From: Deinococcus marmoris DSM 12784 | GTDB lineage: Bacteria > Deinococcota > Deinococci > Deinococcales > Deinococcaceae | Reading direction: 5' to 3' | NCBI RefSeq assembly: GCF_000701405.1 | Contig: NZ_JNIV01000001.1 | Location: 1 to 64,000 of the forward strand | DNA length: 64,000 bases | Shown here: piece by piece, positions 16,550-25,816 of the stretch | How the letters are laid out: every line of letters begins with the position of its first letter | Position numbering within the stretch: the stretch's first letter is position 1 | Translations under genes and position numbers: made by a program | The notes under the pieces: generated by a model | Database searches by the model: none | The model's input: the letters and a program-made list of their open reading frames with translations, nothing else | What the model was told of the DNA's origin: nothing

Positions 16550-18145
16550 ATGCTCTGTCCATCCCGATTGCTGGCCCTGTCGGCCCTCGCCTTCCTGAGT
16601 CTTGCCCACGCCCAGCAGCCCGTCACGGTTCAGACGGACCAGGGGGCGGTTGTCGGTCAGCAGGCCGCCGCCCGCACTTTTCTGGGCATTCCCTACGCCG
16701 CGCCGCCCGTGGGCGAGCTGCGGTGGAAACCGCCCCAGCCTGCCGCCGCCTGGAACACGCCGCGCGACGCCAGTAAATTTGGCGGCGAGTGCGCGCAGAC
16801 CGTGCTGGCGCTGTTCGCCCTGCCCGGCGAGACTCCCGGTGCGGTCAAGGGCCAGGAAGATTGCCTGTACCTGAACGTGTACGCGCCGAAGGGGGCCACC
16901 CCCGCCAGCAACCTCCCGGTGATGGTCTGGATTCACGGCGGGGCCTACACTGCCGGGTCCGCCAACGCCTATGACGGCAGCGTCCTGGCCGAGAAAAACA
17001 ACATGCTGGTGGTCACGCTCAACTACCGTCTGGGCGCGCTGGGCTGGCTCTCGCTGCCTGCGCTGGGGGGTGAGGCAGGCGGTGGTCAGTCTGGCAACTA
17101 CGGCCTGATGGACCAGCAGGCAGCGCTGAAATGGGTGCAGAGCAACATCACGGCCTTCGGTGGCGATCCCGCCAAAGTCACCATTGCCGGGGAATCGGCA
17201 GGCGGCATGAGCAACTGCGCGCATCTGGCCTCGCCCGCCTCTGCCGGACTGTTCCGGGGCGCGATCATCCAGAGCGGGCTGTGTACCAGCCCCGGCAACA
17301 GCGTCACCCTGGCCGACGCACAGAACCGCAACCAGAAGTACGCCTCGAATCTGGGCTGCAAGGCCGACGATCTTGCCTGTCTGCGCGCCGCGCCTGTAGA
17401 CAAACTGCTCTCCACTAAAGTCCCTGGCCTGCGCCCGGCAGCCAATCTGGTGTGGTCCCCGGTGTATGCCTCAAAGCTCCTGCCGCTGACATTGCGTGAC
17501 GCCTTTACCACTGGGCAGTTCAACCGCGTGCCCGTCATGAACGGCACCAACCACGACGAGGGGCGGCTGTTTGTCTCGGTGGCCTCGCCAAATGGGAAAC
17601 CGATCAGTCCGGTGGTGTACTGGGGCGGCACGGGTCTGACGGTGGGGGCCGCGAATACGACGAAGGTACTCAGGCAGTACCCGTACCGCAACTTCGGCAC
17701 GCCCGCGCTGGCCTTTGCCACCATGTTCACCGACGCGGTGTTCAGTTGCCCGGCGCTGCGGGTGAATGCGGCGCTGTCGAAATACGTGCCCGTCTACGCC
17801 TTCGAGTTCAACGATCCGAACGCCGTCACCATCGTCAAGACCCCTGTGGATTTGCCGAGTTTGGGCGCGCACCACTCCAGCGGGCTGGCCTACGCCTTCC
17901 AGAGCAAGGTGGACGGTCTGGCCGACTTCGCCGATTTCACCCCAGCCCAGCGCCAGCTCTCGGACGCCTTCAGCGCGGCGTGGGTGGCGTTTATCAAAAC
18001 TGGAAAGCCTGCCTCGGCGGACTGGAAGACCTTCGATCCTGCCCAGAACAACGTGCAGGTCTTCACGCCGGACGGGGTTCGGCCCAGCATCCTGTTTTCC
18101 AATGACCACCGCTGCAACTTCTGGCAGGAATTGGACTTGAAATAA
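16550..18145 (+). CDS. Secreted type-B carboxylesterase
   Basis: 531 aa. A signal peptide ends near AHA-QQ (residue 21). The alpha/beta hydrolase core shows WIHGGAYTAGSANAY (oxyanion hole), the nucleophile Ser216 in TIAGESAGGMS, Glu337 in NGTNHDEGRLF and a histidine at about 442 in LGAHHSSGLAYAF, the carboxylesterase/cholinesterase triad. The cysteine pair in KGQEDCLYLNVY and SKFGGECAQ is the usual N-terminal disulfide. It hydrolyses ester substrates outside the cytoplasm. AGGAGG lies nine bases before ATG 16550. A strong terminator follows. Confidence 0.92.
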   Translation: MLCPSRLLALSALAFLSLAHAQQPVTVQTDQGAVVGQQAAARTFLGIPYAAPPVGELRWKPPQPAAAWNTPRDASKFGGECAQTVLALFALPGETPGAVKGQEDCLYLNVYAPKGATPASNLPVMVWIHGGAYTAGSANAYDGSVLAEKNNMLVVTLNYRLGALGWLSLPALGGEAGGGQSGNYGLMDQQAALKWVQSNITAFGGDPAKVTIAGESAGGMSNCAHLASPASAGLFRGAIIQSGLCTSPGNSVTLADAQNRNQKYASNLGCKADDLACLRAAPVDKLLSTKVPGLRPAANLVWSPVYASKLLPLTLRDAFTTGQFNRVPVMNGTNHDEGRLFVSVASPNGKPISPVVYWGGTGLTVGAANTTKVLRQYPYRNFGTPALAFATMFTDAVFSCPALRVNAALSKYVPVYAFEFNDPNAVTIVKTPVDLPSLGAHHSSGLAYAFQSKVDGLADFADFTPAQRQLSDAFSAAWVAFIKTGKPASADWKTFDPAQNNVQVFTPDGVRPSILFSNDHRCNFWQELDLK

Positions 18146-18161
18146 GGGATACCCTTTCTGC

Positions 18162-18189
18162 GCCCCTCTTCTACCGGAGGGGCTTTTTT
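18162..18189 (+). terminator. Rho-independent terminator of the carboxylesterase gene
   Basis: GCCCCTC and GAGGGGC flank a short loop and are followed by TTTTTT. Confidence 0.9.
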
Positions 18190-18226
18190 GGCGCTGTTCA
18201 TCCCCAGGACACGTTGAAACCGGTGT

Positions 18227-19732
18227 TCAGTTGCCCACGGTCCCACGCGTCAGCTCCGCCGCCTCACCGTCGCCCGGATCGCCCAGCAGGTCGGCGCGTT
18301 CCTGCGGGGTCAGGGCCACCATCACGCGCCGCAAAACCACGTCCACGGCCTGATCGGCACTCTCGTCCAGGGTCAGGCCGTCCAGCAGCGGCACGTCCTC
18401 CTGGCGGGCCAGATCTTCCAGCTCGTCCTGCATGGCGCGGATTTCACCGAAGTACTGCATGTAGCGGTGCAGCGGGCGGCTGGCGGCAGTCTCCACGTCG
18501 CGGCTCTGGAAGTGGCGGCGGTGTTCCTCGGGATCGGGTAGGGTAACCAGCATCGGGATCACCAGCGCCCCGGCGAAGGCGTCGGCACGCAGGTAGCCGG
18601 GCACCAGATGCACGCCCTCCAGCACCAGACTGCTGCCCTCCTGTACCGAGCGGGCCACCACCGCGCCCAGCCCCACGTTGACCTGTTGCACCTGATCCCG
18701 AAAACCTGCCAGCAGCTCGGGCTTGCTGGGGGTTTCGGGGCGCGGCGTGCCGGGGGGCAGCAGCGCTTCCCAGGCGCTGAACGTGCTGGCGTGCAGCGTG
18801 GGCAGCAGCGCTGGGGACACCATCGCGCGCATCACCTCGCGGATGGAATCGGTGCTGACCACACGGGCAATGCCCAGGCGGTAGGCGATTTCTGCGGCCA
18901 GAAAGCTCTTGCCAGTGCCGCTAACGCCGCCCAGCAGCACGATCACCGGGCGCGGCGGGCGGCGGATCACGCGCAGCAGGCGGTAACGGGCGCTGACATC
19001 CGGCCCTACCTCGTCGCGCAGCAGGGCCTCCACCTTGGCGCGGATGGCGGCGCGGGTCACCACGCGGTCTTCCTGGCCGCGCAGATCGCGCTGGGTCACG
19101 CGGGCCACCTTGCGGGCCACGTCCGGCGTGACCCCGGCGGCCAGCATGGACTGGGTCAGGATGCCCTTGGAAAACGGTGTGGGCAGCGTACTCCCGCTGC
19201 TGATCACGCCCAGCTTGCCCCGGTTGTGGCGCAGGTAGCGGTAGGTCAGGCGCAGATGTTCGCCGTAACGCGACGCCAGCGCCCGCTCGGTGCGGTTGTC
19301 GATGTCCTCGGCGCTCAGGCTCCGCACGCCCTCCTGGCGCAGTTCCACGTCCACGGCGCTGGCGGTGGCATACGCCTCGCGCCCGGTCAGGCCCGCGTCT
19401 TCCAGCGTGCGGGCCAGCACGCCCCGGCTGAACGGCAGATCACCCTTTCTGGCCGTGACCAGAATGTCCACGAAGGCGGGAATTTGCGCCTGCGCCGCCC
19501 GCGCCACCTCTTCCCCGGCCAGATCACGCGCCACCTCGACCATCAGGGCCTGCAATTCGCCCGGCGTGACCAGACTGCGCCGCGACAGCCGCAGATTCTG
19601 CTCGATGCGCCGCGCTGCCGCCGCCGCCACGTTGCCCGAGGCCCCAGCGTTCACCAGAGACTCCACCACCAGCCCGCGGCTGAACGGAAAGGCGTGCCGG
19701 GGCGTGCCGATACGCAGTTCAGGCTGGGTCAA
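18227..19732 (-). CDS. 2-phosphoglycerate kinase-like protein with three ATP-cone-like repeats
   Basis: 501 aa. The C-terminal kinase domain has Walker A GGVSGTGKS (268-276), VVSTDSIREVMRAM and LVLEGVHLVPGYL, as in archaeal-type 2-phosphoglycerate kinases. The N-terminal ~240 residues hold three similar ~85-residue units, each opening with PFS(R/K)G (residues 16, 100 and 186), followed by a helix ending in AG and then a V-T/S-x-x-x-L/I segment. These resemble ATP-cones and suggest nucleotide sensing. The best start is TTG 19732 with AAGGAG eight bases upstream; the frame is open to 19936 without a better site. In vivo substrate unproven. Confidence 0.8.
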   Translation of the reverse strand: MTQPELRIGTPRHAFPFSRGLVVESLVNAGASGNVAAAAARRIEQNLRLSRRSLVTPGELQALMVEVARDLAGEEVARAAQAQIPAFVDILVTARKGDLPFSRGVLARTLEDAGLTGREAYATASAVDVELRQEGVRSLSAEDIDNRTERALASRYGEHLRLTYRYLRHNRGKLGVISSGSTLPTPFSKGILTQSMLAAGVTPDVARKVARVTQRDLRGQEDRVVTRAAIRAKVEALLRDEVGPDVSARYRLLRVIRRPPRPVIVLLGGVSGTGKSFLAAEIAYRLGIARVVSTDSIREVMRAMVSPALLPTLHASTFSAWEALLPPGTPRPETPSKPELLAGFRDQVQQVNVGLGAVVARSVQEGSSLVLEGVHLVPGYLRADAFAGALVIPMLVTLPDPEEHRRHFQSRDVETAASRPLHRYMQYFGEIRAMQDELEDLARQEDVPLLDGLTLDESADQAVDVVLRRVMVALTPQERADLLGDPGDGEAAELTRGTVGN

Positions 19733-19869
19733 GGGGAAGGCTCCTTCGGAAACGGGGGAGAGGGGAAAGGGCGTTCCTGGCAGTCTAGCCGGGAAAGTTG
19801 CAAGGAGGGTGATGGGATGCGGGTGAGCTGGGTTGGGACAAGGGGGAAAGTGCCGTGAGATGGAAGGCG

Positions 19870-19994
19870 AACCCCTCAGTCTGCTTTGCAGCCAGCTCCC
19901 CTCAAAGGGAGCCAAGAAAAGCGACTGGCACGGCAACTCCGCAACTCTTGCCTCCCTTCTAAGGGGAGGTGGCGCGGAGCGCCGGAGGGGTTAA
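19870..19994 (+). repeat. Palindromic intergenic repeat, copy A
   Basis: About 125 bp bounded by AACCCCTC and GGAGGGGTTAA, with two internal hairpins (CTCCC/GGGAG and CCTCCC/GGGGAGG). Similar elements occur at 20730-20856 (same orientation) and 49784-49910 (opposite). It is noncoding and resembles the small noncoding repeats known in Deinococcus genomes. Confidence 0.85.
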
Positions 19995-20034
19995 ACCGCA
20001 AACTGCCAACCAGCAATCAAAGTTCGCGGTGAAG

Positions 20035-20652
20035 CTACTGCCGCACCAGATCACGCCGAACCGCCCCTTCCAGCAGCAGATTCAGCGCCAGCCGCATTTC
20101 CTCCTGCAAGGGGCGTTCGGTGCCGTAGGCGCTCCAGCGCAGGGCCACCATCAGGTACGTGTCGGCGATCAGGTTGCTGATGCGCTGCAAGCTGAGGTCC
20201 GTCCGCATCTGCCCGCTCTGATGCAGTGGGCGCAGGATCAATTCGATCACCTTGCTCAGTGGCAGCGCCTGATACGCGGTGCGGGCGCGTTCAGGGTTGG
20301 GGTTCATGACCTCGTAGGCCAGCGGTGGGAACAGATCGCGCTCGCGGGCATTTTCCTCGGCCAGTGCGTCCCAGACCTCGTACAGTACGGTCAGCGGGGC
20401 AACACCCTGGGCCAGCCGCGACTCGGCCTGATCGCGCAGGCGCTCCATGACCTCGGAGCCGTAATCGAGCAGCACGGCTTCCTTGTAGGGGTAATAGTTG
20501 AAGAAGGTGCCGCGCGAGACGTTGCTGGCCTTGGCGATGTCGGTGGCCGTGGTGGTCTGGAAGCCGCCGCGCTTGAACAGCTCAATGGCGACACTGTAGA
20601 TCCGGGCGCGTCGGCGCTCCTTCTGACGTTCACGCAGCGAGGAAGAATCCAT
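20035..20652 (-). CDS. TetR family transcriptional regulator
   Basis: 205 aa. The N-terminal HTH (about residues 13-60) carries IYSVAIELFKRGGFQTTTATDIA and SNVSRGTFFNYYPYKEAVLLDY, the classic TetR signature. The C-terminal ligand domain is all-helical (MRLALNLLLEGAVRRDLVRQ at the end) and unassigned. No neighbouring efflux or catabolic gene suggests a ligand. The gene stands alone between two direct copies of a 125-bp repeat. Two GTCTAAA direct repeats upstream may be its own operator. Confidence 0.92.
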   Translation of the reverse strand: MDSSSLRERQKERRRARIYSVAIELFKRGGFQTTTATDIAKASNVSRGTFFNYYPYKEAVLLDYGSEVMERLRDQAESRLAQGVAPLTVLYEVWDALAEENARERDLFPPLAYEVMNPNPERARTAYQALPLSKVIELILRPLHQSGQMRTDLSLQRISNLIADTYLMVALRWSAYGTERPLQEEMRLALNLLLEGAVRRDLVRQ

Positions 20653-20679
20653 AGGGGTGACACAGGTATAGCGCTTCCA

Positions 20680-20703
20680 GTCTAAAATTGCACCCCGTCT
20701 AAA
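20680..20703. promoter_or_regulatory. Candidate operator: GTCTAAA direct repeat upstream of tetR
   Basis: GTCTAAA occurs at 20680-20686 and again at 20697-20703, 17 bases apart, about 30 bases upstream of the tetR start. Autoregulation by the adjacent TetR protein is an inference from position only. Confidence 0.35.
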
Positions 20704-20729
20704 TTAGGGAAGACCCAAGGCCGAAAAGA

Positions 20730-20856
20730 AACCCCTCAGTCAGCTTCGCTGCCAGCTCCCCTCAAAAGGGAGCCAAGAGTGCGCTGCTGGCCGGGCAATT
20801 CCGAGACCCTTGCCTCCCTTCTAAGGGGAGGTGCCCCGAAGGGGCGGAGGGGTTAA
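20730..20856 (+). repeat. Palindromic intergenic repeat, copy B
   Basis: 127 bp, same orientation as copy A and closely similar. The right end has the hairpin GCCCCGAAGGGGC before GGAGGGGTTAA. It lies between tetR and ppgK. The following 150 bases up to the ppgK promoter show nothing recognisable. Confidence 0.85.
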
Positions 20857-21011
20857 GCGGGCAGGGCGATTCCAAAACCGGACTCCATATTCGCCACACC
20901 CCAGAGCCGTGATGAAGAAAATTGAGTCTTCCAAAAGCGACTTCTTCCCCAGCGTCACGGGCCAACCTGCCCAACCTCACCCCGTCGCCCACCCCGGCAC
21001 CCAACTTCGCT

Positions 21012-21017
21012 TAGGCT
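21012..21017 (+). promoter_or_regulatory. -10 box of ppgK
   Basis: TAGGCT, 7 bases, ATG at 21025; no Shine-Dalgarno sequence. Confidence 0.6.
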
Positions 21018-21024
21018 GTAGCGC

Positions 21025-21840
21025 ATGAGCGTGATTCTGGGCATCGACATCGGCGGCAGTGGCATCAAGGGCGCACCCGTGGACACCGCCACCGGCAAGC
21101 TGCTGGAAGAACGGCACCGCATTCCCACCCCCGAAGGCGCGCACCCGGACGCGGTCAAGGATGTGGTGGCCGAGCTGGCAAAGCACTTCGGCGTGGGCGG
21201 CCCCATCGGCGTGACCTTTCCCGGCATCGTGCAGCACGGGCGGACCCTGAGCGCCGCCAACGTGGACAAGGACTGGATCGGGCTGGATGCCGACGCGCTG
21301 TTTACGAAGGCCACCGGGCAGGACGTGTATCTGATCAACGATGCCGACGCCGCCGGACTGGCCGAGGCCCGTTTCGGTGCGGGCGCGGGCGTGGACGGCG
21401 TGGTGCTGGTGCTGACCTTCGGCACGGGCATCGGCAGCGCTTTAATCCACAACGGCGTGCTGGTGCCCAACACCGAACTGGGCCACCTGTGGCTGCGCGA
21501 CAAGGAAGCCGAGGGCTGGGCCTCTGACCGCGCCCGCGAGCGTGACGATCTGAACTGGAAACAGTGGAGCAAGCGCGTCAGCACCTACCTGCAACACCTG
21601 GAACTGCTGTTCAGCCCGGACCTGTTCATCATCGGCGGCGGCGTGAGCAAAAAGGCCGACAAGTGGCAGGACCACATCAAGCTGGAGCGCAGCAAACTGG
21701 TGCCCGCCAAGCTGCTGAACGACGCCGGAATCGTCGGCGCGGCGATGCTGGCGCAGGAATCTCAGAATGAAGAGGCGAAAAAGTCTGTGGCCTCCAAAGC
21801 CGCGCCGAAGGCTGAGAGCAAGGCGGGCAAGAAGAAGTAG
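21025..21840 (+). CDS. ppgK: Polyphosphate glucokinase (ROK family)
   Basis: 271 aa. It phosphorylates glucose using polyphosphate or ATP. The N-terminal phosphate loop [40 protein letters not shown] (sugar and phosphate binding) and the [21 protein letters not shown] block are typical of actinobacterial and Deinococcus polyphosphate glucokinases. ROK repressors have an HTH and a zinc motif that are absent here. The C-terminal ~20 residues are a Lys/Ala-rich tail that could bind polyphosphate. Leaderless start. Confidence 0.9.
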   Translation: MSVILGIDIGGSGIKGAPVDTATGKLLEERHRIPTPEGAHPDAVKDVVAELAKHFGVGGPIGVTFPGIVQHGRTLSAANVDKDWIGLDADALFTKATGQDVYLINDADAAGLAEARFGAGAGVDGVVLVLTFGTGIGSALIHNGVLVPNTELGHLWLRDKEAEGWASDRARERDDLNWKQWSKRVSTYLQHLELLFSPDLFIIGGGVSKKADKWQDHIKLERSKLVPAKLLNDAGIVGAAMLAQESQNEEAKKSVASKAAPKAESKAGKKK

Positions 21841-21901
21841 GATTCGCGTTCCAAAGAAGCTTCAGGCAGGGCCGAGGGCGAAAATCCCCGCCCCACCCCA
21901 C

Positions 21902-21907
21902 TAACAT
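21902..21907 (+). promoter_or_regulatory. -10 box of amidohydrolase gene
   Basis: TAACAT, 6 bases, ATG at 21914. Confidence 0.55.
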
Positions 21908-21913
21908 GCCCAC

Positions 21914-23092
21914 ATGACCCTTTCCACGCCTGATCCGTTCACGCCGCGCCTGCTGATCTGCGACGTCCTTTACACCGGCATGGGCGGCGGCCACGCGCCC
22001 GGCGGAGTCGTGGTGGTGGGCGGTACGGTGGCGGCCACGGGCGATCCGGCGCAACTTCGCCTCCAGTATCCGCAGGCGGTTGTGGAAGAGATTGGAGGCA
22101 TCATCGCCCCGCCGCCGATCAACGCGCACACGCATCTGGACATGAGCGCCTACGCGTTTCAGGCCCTCCCTTATTTCCGTTGGCTGCCCGAAGTGGTGAT
22201 TGCCCAGCGCGAGCAGCGGGGCGTATCAGGCGCAGTGGCCGGAGCCGACAAACTCTCGCGGCTGGGGGTGGGCGGCGTGGGCGACATCGTGTGGTCAGGT
22301 GAAGTGATGGACGCCCTTTTGGCGCGGGAGGATCTGCGCGGCGTCCTCTACTTTGAGGTCCTGAATACCTTTCCCGGCAAGGCCGACGAGGTGTTCGCCG
22401 GAATGCGGGGACGGGTGGAGGCGTGGCGCAAGCTGGAGCGCCCCGGCGGCCCCCGCATCGGCCTGTCGCCGCACACGCCCTACACGGTCAGCCACCGCCT
22501 GATGAAACTGGTCTGCGACTACGCGGCGGGCGAGGGCCTGCCCCTCCAGATCCATGTGGCCGAGCATCCCAGTGAACCTGAGCTGTTTGCCACGGGCGCA
22601 GGGCCGCTGTGGGAACATCGATTCGTCGCCATGACACCCGATAACTTCGCCGAGGTCATCGGGCGCACGCCGGAGCCGGAACTGACCCCGGTGCGCTATC
22701 TGGACGAACTGGGCGTGCTGGCCGCCAAACCCACGCTGATTCACATGGTCAACGTCACCCCAGACGACATCGCGCGGGTGGCGCGGGCTGGTTGCGCGGT
22801 GGTCAGTTGTCCGCGCAGCAACCATCATCTGGAATGCGGCACCTTTCCGTGGACCGCTTTTGCCGCCGCTGGGGTAGAGATCGCGCTGGGTACGGATTCC
22901 GTCGCCAGCGGCGAGAGCCTGGATGTGCGCGAGGACGTGGCCTTTGCCAGTGGCCTCTACCCAAAGCTCGATCCACGCCTGCTGGTGCGCGCCGCCGTCA
23001 AGGGAGGCGGGCGCGTGGTGGGCCTGCCCGCACCATTTATCCGGCGCGGAGAGGCGTGGTCAGAGGCTTTCGTGTGGAGTCGGGGCGACTAG
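21914..23092 (+). CDS. Amidohydrolase family protein (deaminase-like)
   Basis: 392 aa. Metal ligands are His72 and His74 in INAHTHLD. The other conserved histidines lie in LQIHVAEHPSE and LIHMVN, and the aspartate in ALGTDSVASGESLD. SCPRSNHHLECGTFPW is the usual substrate-loop block of the chlorohydrolase/deaminase branch, which includes aminodeoxyfutalosine deaminase of the futalosine menaquinone pathway, plausible in this genus. The exact substrate is not fixed. The stop overlaps the convergent lipoprotein gene by four bases. Confidence 0.85.
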   Translation: MTLSTPDPFTPRLLICDVLYTGMGGGHAPGGVVVVGGTVAATGDPAQLRLQYPQAVVEEIGGIIAPPPINAHTHLDMSAYAFQALPYFRWLPEVVIAQREQRGVSGAVAGADKLSRLGVGGVGDIVWSGEVMDALLAREDLRGVLYFEVLNTFPGKADEVFAGMRGRVEAWRKLERPGGPRIGLSPHTPYTVSHRLMKLVCDYAAGEGLPLQIHVAEHPSEPELFATGAGPLWEHRFVAMTPDNFAEVIGRTPEPELTPVRYLDELGVLAAKPTLIHMVNVTPDDIARVARAGCAVVSCPRSNHHLECGTFPWTAFAAAGVEIALGTDSVASGESLDVREDVAFASGLYPKLDPRLLVRAAVKGGGRVVGLPAPFIRRGEAWSEAFVWSRGD

Positions 23093-23577
23093 GACTGGCT
23101 GCTGAGGTTGGCTTCGCAGGTGCCGTTGGCCACCGCTTTGCCGTTGCGTGTGTAGGTCAGCGTGCCGATCAGCGGATTGCCCGCCAGATTGTCGAGCTTG
23201 CAGGTGTAGACCACCTTGTCGAAGCTGGCTGCCCCGGCGTCGCCCACCCAGCGGAACTCGGCGTTGCGGCGGTCCGGGTCATAGGTGGCCACGGCAAATC
23301 CAGCGCGGTTGTCGTCGAAACCGGTGTACTCGTCCCGAGCGCTGTAGGAGGCGAATTTGCCCTGCACGTTCACCAGATCGGGAATCTTGACGGTGGTGAC
23401 CACGTTGCGGCTGTCCACCACGCCGCTGAGGGTCCAGGTCTGCCCGACGGCCAGCGGCCCGAATTGCAGCGGCCCCTTCTCACCGTCGGTAGAGGAGAGC
23501 AGCGAGGCCACTGGCCCGCACGCTCCCAGCAGCAGAGGCAGGCCCAGGGCCAGCGGTAAAACAGCGCGTTTCAACAT
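23089..23577 (-). CDS. Predicted lipoprotein, 162 aa
   Basis: The N-terminal signal MLKRAVLPLALGLPLLLGAC has a lipobox LGAC with the lipidated Cys20. The mature part is beta-rich (QTWTLSGVVDSRNVVTTVKI; GTLTYTRNGKAVANGTCE) with two further cysteines that may form a disulfide. No family recognised. The start is ATG 23577 because it begins the signal peptide and lies 6 bases after a TATCCT box; an upstream GTG/ATG extension to 23601 is unlikely. Confidence 0.8.
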   Translation of the reverse strand: MLKRAVLPLALGLPLLLGACGPVASLLSSTDGEKGPLQFGPLAVGQTWTLSGVVDSRNVVTTVKIPDLVNVQGKFASYSARDEYTGFDDNRAGFAVATYDPDRRNAEFRWVGDAGAASFDKVVYTCKLDNLAGNPLIGTLTYTRNGKAVANGTCEANLSSQS

Positions 23578-23583
23578 GCCCGC

Positions 23584-23589
23584 AGGATA
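23584..23589 (-). promoter_or_regulatory. -10 box of lipoprotein gene
   Basis: TATCCT on the minus strand, 6 bases before the ATG at 23577. Confidence 0.6.
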
Positions 23590-23627
23590 CGGGCCATACA
23601 TGAGGAAGCTGGGAAGCGCGTGACGGG

Positions 23628-24287
23628 TCAGGGTTGCGCTGGAAACAAGCCGCCCCCGCCCCCTTCCAGCAGTCGCCGGATGGGCGCAAAGGTCCGGCGG
23701 TGTGCCGCGCTCACGCCCAGTTCCTCCAGCGCGGCGCGGTGGGCGGGTGCGCCGTAGCCCTTGTGGGCAGCGAAACCATAACCCGGATGCCGAAGGTCCA
23801 GTTCGCGCATCACGGCGTCACGCTCTGTTTTTGCCAGCAGGCTGGCGGCGGCCACGCTGTAGCTCAGGGCGTCGGCCTTTGGGGGGGCGCTGATGGGAAT
23901 TTTGACGCGGAGTTTCAGGTAATCCGTGACCAGCGCCTGTGGGGGCGGGTCCAGCCTTTCCAGCGCCAGCAACGCCGCCGCGTGCGTCGCGCCCAGGATG
24001 TTCAGTTCGTCGATTTCATCCGGCCAGGCGTGTTCCACGGCGTAGGCCAGAGCCACGCGGCGGACCTCGGCGGCGTATTCCTCGCGTTGCGGCGCGGTCA
24101 GTTGCTTGCTGTCCCGGAAGGGGTAGTCCATCGCCAGACCGGGGAGGATCACCGCCGCCACCGTGACCGGCCCGGCCCAGGCCCCGCGCCCGGCCTCGTC
24201 CACACCCGCCACCCGGAAATACCCGCGCCGCCAGTGTTCGCGCTCATAGGCCCAGTCCGGCGTGACAGAGGGGGGCAAAGAAGGCAT
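23628..24287 (-). CDS. rnhB: Ribonuclease HII
   Basis: 219 aa. It cleaves RNA in RNA/DNA hybrids and at single ribonucleotides. VAGVDEAGRGAWAGPV (about residues 26-41) supplies the Asp-Glu pair and the GRG loop. The later active-site aspartates are in LVTDYLKL and the KTERDAVMRELD block. The C-terminal HPGYGFAAHKGYGAPAHR is the family's signature. The short Gly/Pro-rich C-terminus is unremarkable. Leaderless start at ATG 24287. Confidence 0.96.
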   Translation of the reverse strand: MPSLPPSVTPDWAYEREHWRRGYFRVAGVDEAGRGAWAGPVTVAAVILPGLAMDYPFRDSKQLTAPQREEYAAEVRRVALAYAVEHAWPDEIDELNILGATHAAALLALERLDPPPQALVTDYLKLRVKIPISAPPKADALSYSVAAASLLAKTERDAVMRELDLRHPGYGFAAHKGYGAPAHRAALEELGVSAAHRRTFAPIRRLLEGGGGGLFPAQP

Positions 24288-24293
24288 GGGGAG

Positions 24294-24299
24294 AGGCTA
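24294..24299 (-). promoter_or_regulatory. -10 box of rnhB
   Basis: TAGCCT on the minus strand, 6 bases before ATG 24287. Confidence 0.6.
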
Positions 24300-24368
24300 G
24301 CAGGCGTGGACTGCGCCGTGTTTCCAGCCCGCCAGTCTCAGCCGCCTCCACATTTGTGAGCTATGTCG

Positions 24369-24374
24369 TAAACT
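24369..24374 (+). promoter_or_regulatory. -10 box of rpe
   Basis: TAAACT, 7 bases, GTG at 24382. It lies back to back with the rnhB promoter (70 bases between boxes). Confidence 0.6.
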
Positions 24375-24381
24375 GCCCGGC

Positions 24382-25071
24382 GTGAGTGCCCAAGTCGAGA
24401 CTGCTCAAGACAACTCTGCCCGCCCCGTCAAACTGGCCCCCAGCATCCTGTCGTGCGACTTCGCGCATCTGGCGGATGAAATGGGGGCCATCGCCGGGGC
24501 CGACTGGGCACATGTAGACGTGATGGACGGGATGTTCGTGCCCAACATCAGTTTTGGGCTGCCCATCCTGGCGGCGGCGCGGCGGGCCAGCAACCTGCCG
24601 CTGGACGTTCACCTGATGATCGAGCGCCCTGAACGCTACCTCAAGGACTTTGCCGCCGCCGGGGCCGACAGCCTGACCGTGCATGTCGAGTCCACGCCGC
24701 ACGTTCACCGCGCTGTGCAGCAAATTCGGGAACTGGGCAAGCGGGCAGGCGTGACCCTCAACCCCGGCACACCGTTAGAGGCCGTGCGGCCCCTGCTGGG
24801 CGACGTGGATCTGGTGCTGGTCATGAGCGTCAACCCCGGCTTTGGTGGCCAGAAGTTCATTCCGGCCAGCCTGGAGCGGGTTCGCACGCTGCGCCGCTGG
24901 CTGGACGAGATGGGCAGCGACGCCGAATTGCAGGTGGACGGCGGCGTGTCCAGCACCAACGCCCGCGCGGTGGTCAGTGCCGGGGCCACGGTGCTGGTGG
25001 CCGGGAGTGCCGTCTTCGGGCCAGGGGGCGCAAAGGCCGGGCTGGAACGCCTGCGGGAAGCCCTGAAGTGA
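24382..25071 (+). CDS. rpe: Ribulose-phosphate 3-epimerase
   Basis: 229 aa TIM barrel interconverting ribulose 5-phosphate and xylulose 5-phosphate. [29 protein letters not shown] (metal His/Asp and catalytic Asp), [25 protein letters not shown] and [13 protein letters not shown] with the phosphate-binding GSAVFG are all present. An extra ~15-residue N-terminus ([15 protein letters not shown]) precedes the core. GTG start is set by the leaderless box. comB follows after 13 bases. Confidence 0.97.
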   Translation: MSAQVETAQDNSARPVKLAPSILSCDFAHLADEMGAIAGADWAHVDVMDGMFVPNISFGLPILAAARRASNLPLDVHLMIERPERYLKDFAAAGADSLTVHVESTPHVHRAVQQIRELGKRAGVTLNPGTPLEAVRPLLGDVDLVLVMSVNPGFGGQKFIPASLERVRTLRRWLDEMGSDAELQVDGGVSSTNARAVVSAGATVLVAGSAVFGPGGAKAGLERLREALK

Positions 25072-25084
25072 AGGGCGCGGCGGC

Positions 25085-25807
25085 ATGAAACTGCGCATCG
25101 ATCTGCTGCCACACGGGAATTACCCGGACGTGGTGCTGGTGATCGATGTGTTGCGCGCCACCACCACCGCCGTTGCTTACCTGGAACGCGGCGCACAGGC
25201 GCTGCTGCTGACCAGCACGCCGGAAGTGGCGCTGGCCCTGCGCGGCACGCAGGAAAACCTGCTGCTGGCCGGGGAACGTGGCGGTCTGCCCATCCCCGGC
25301 TTCGATTTCGGCAACAGTCCGGCGGAAGCGGGCACGCAGACGTTCGCGGGCAAAACGGTGGTCATGAACACCACCAACGGCACCGGGGCCGCCCACATCG
25401 CCGCGCAGAGCGGCAAACATGTGCTGCTGGCCGCCCTGACCAACGCCCACGCCGCCGCCCGCCGCGCCCGCGCCCTGGCCTCCGAGGGCATTGCCATCGT
25501 CTGCGCCGGGACGGATGGGCGGGTGGGCCTGGAAGACGTGTATACCGCTGGCGTGCTGGCCGAGTACCTGCTGGCGATGGGCGAATTCACGCTGGACGAC
25601 GGCGCGCGAATCGCCCTGACGGTGCGCCGGGGCGACGGCAGCCCCGGTGAAGCCCTGGCAGGGAGCGATCACGGCGTTCATCTGGCTGCGCTGGGTCTGG
25701 GCGAGGACGTGCGGCTCGCGGCGGGCCTCAGCACCAGCACAGTGGTTCCCACACTGGAGCGCGGCGAGGATGTGCCAGAGGGAACGCTCCGGTTTGTGGC
25801 AGGCTGA
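25085..25807 (+). CDS. comB: 2-phosphosulfolactate phosphatase family protein (ComB)
   Basis: 240 aa. [39 protein letters not shown] and [15 protein letters not shown] are the conserved blocks of ComB, the Mg-dependent phosphatase of coenzyme M synthesis in archaea. Bacteria with this gene generally lack the rest of that pathway, so the true substrate here is probably another phosphate ester. It lies 13 bases downstream of rpe, and co-transcription is likely. It ends at a shared terminator. Confidence 0.88.
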   Translation: MKLRIDLLPHGNYPDVVLVIDVLRATTTAVAYLERGAQALLLTSTPEVALALRGTQENLLLAGERGGLPIPGFDFGNSPAEAGTQTFAGKTVVMNTTNGTGAAHIAAQSGKHVLLAALTNAHAAARRARALASEGIAIVCAGTDGRVGLEDVYTAGVLAEYLLAMGEFTLDDGARIALTVRRGDGSPGEALAGSDHGVHLAALGLGEDVRLAAGLSTSTVVPTLERGEDVPEGTLRFVAG

Positions 25808-25816
25808 CAGAAAACA

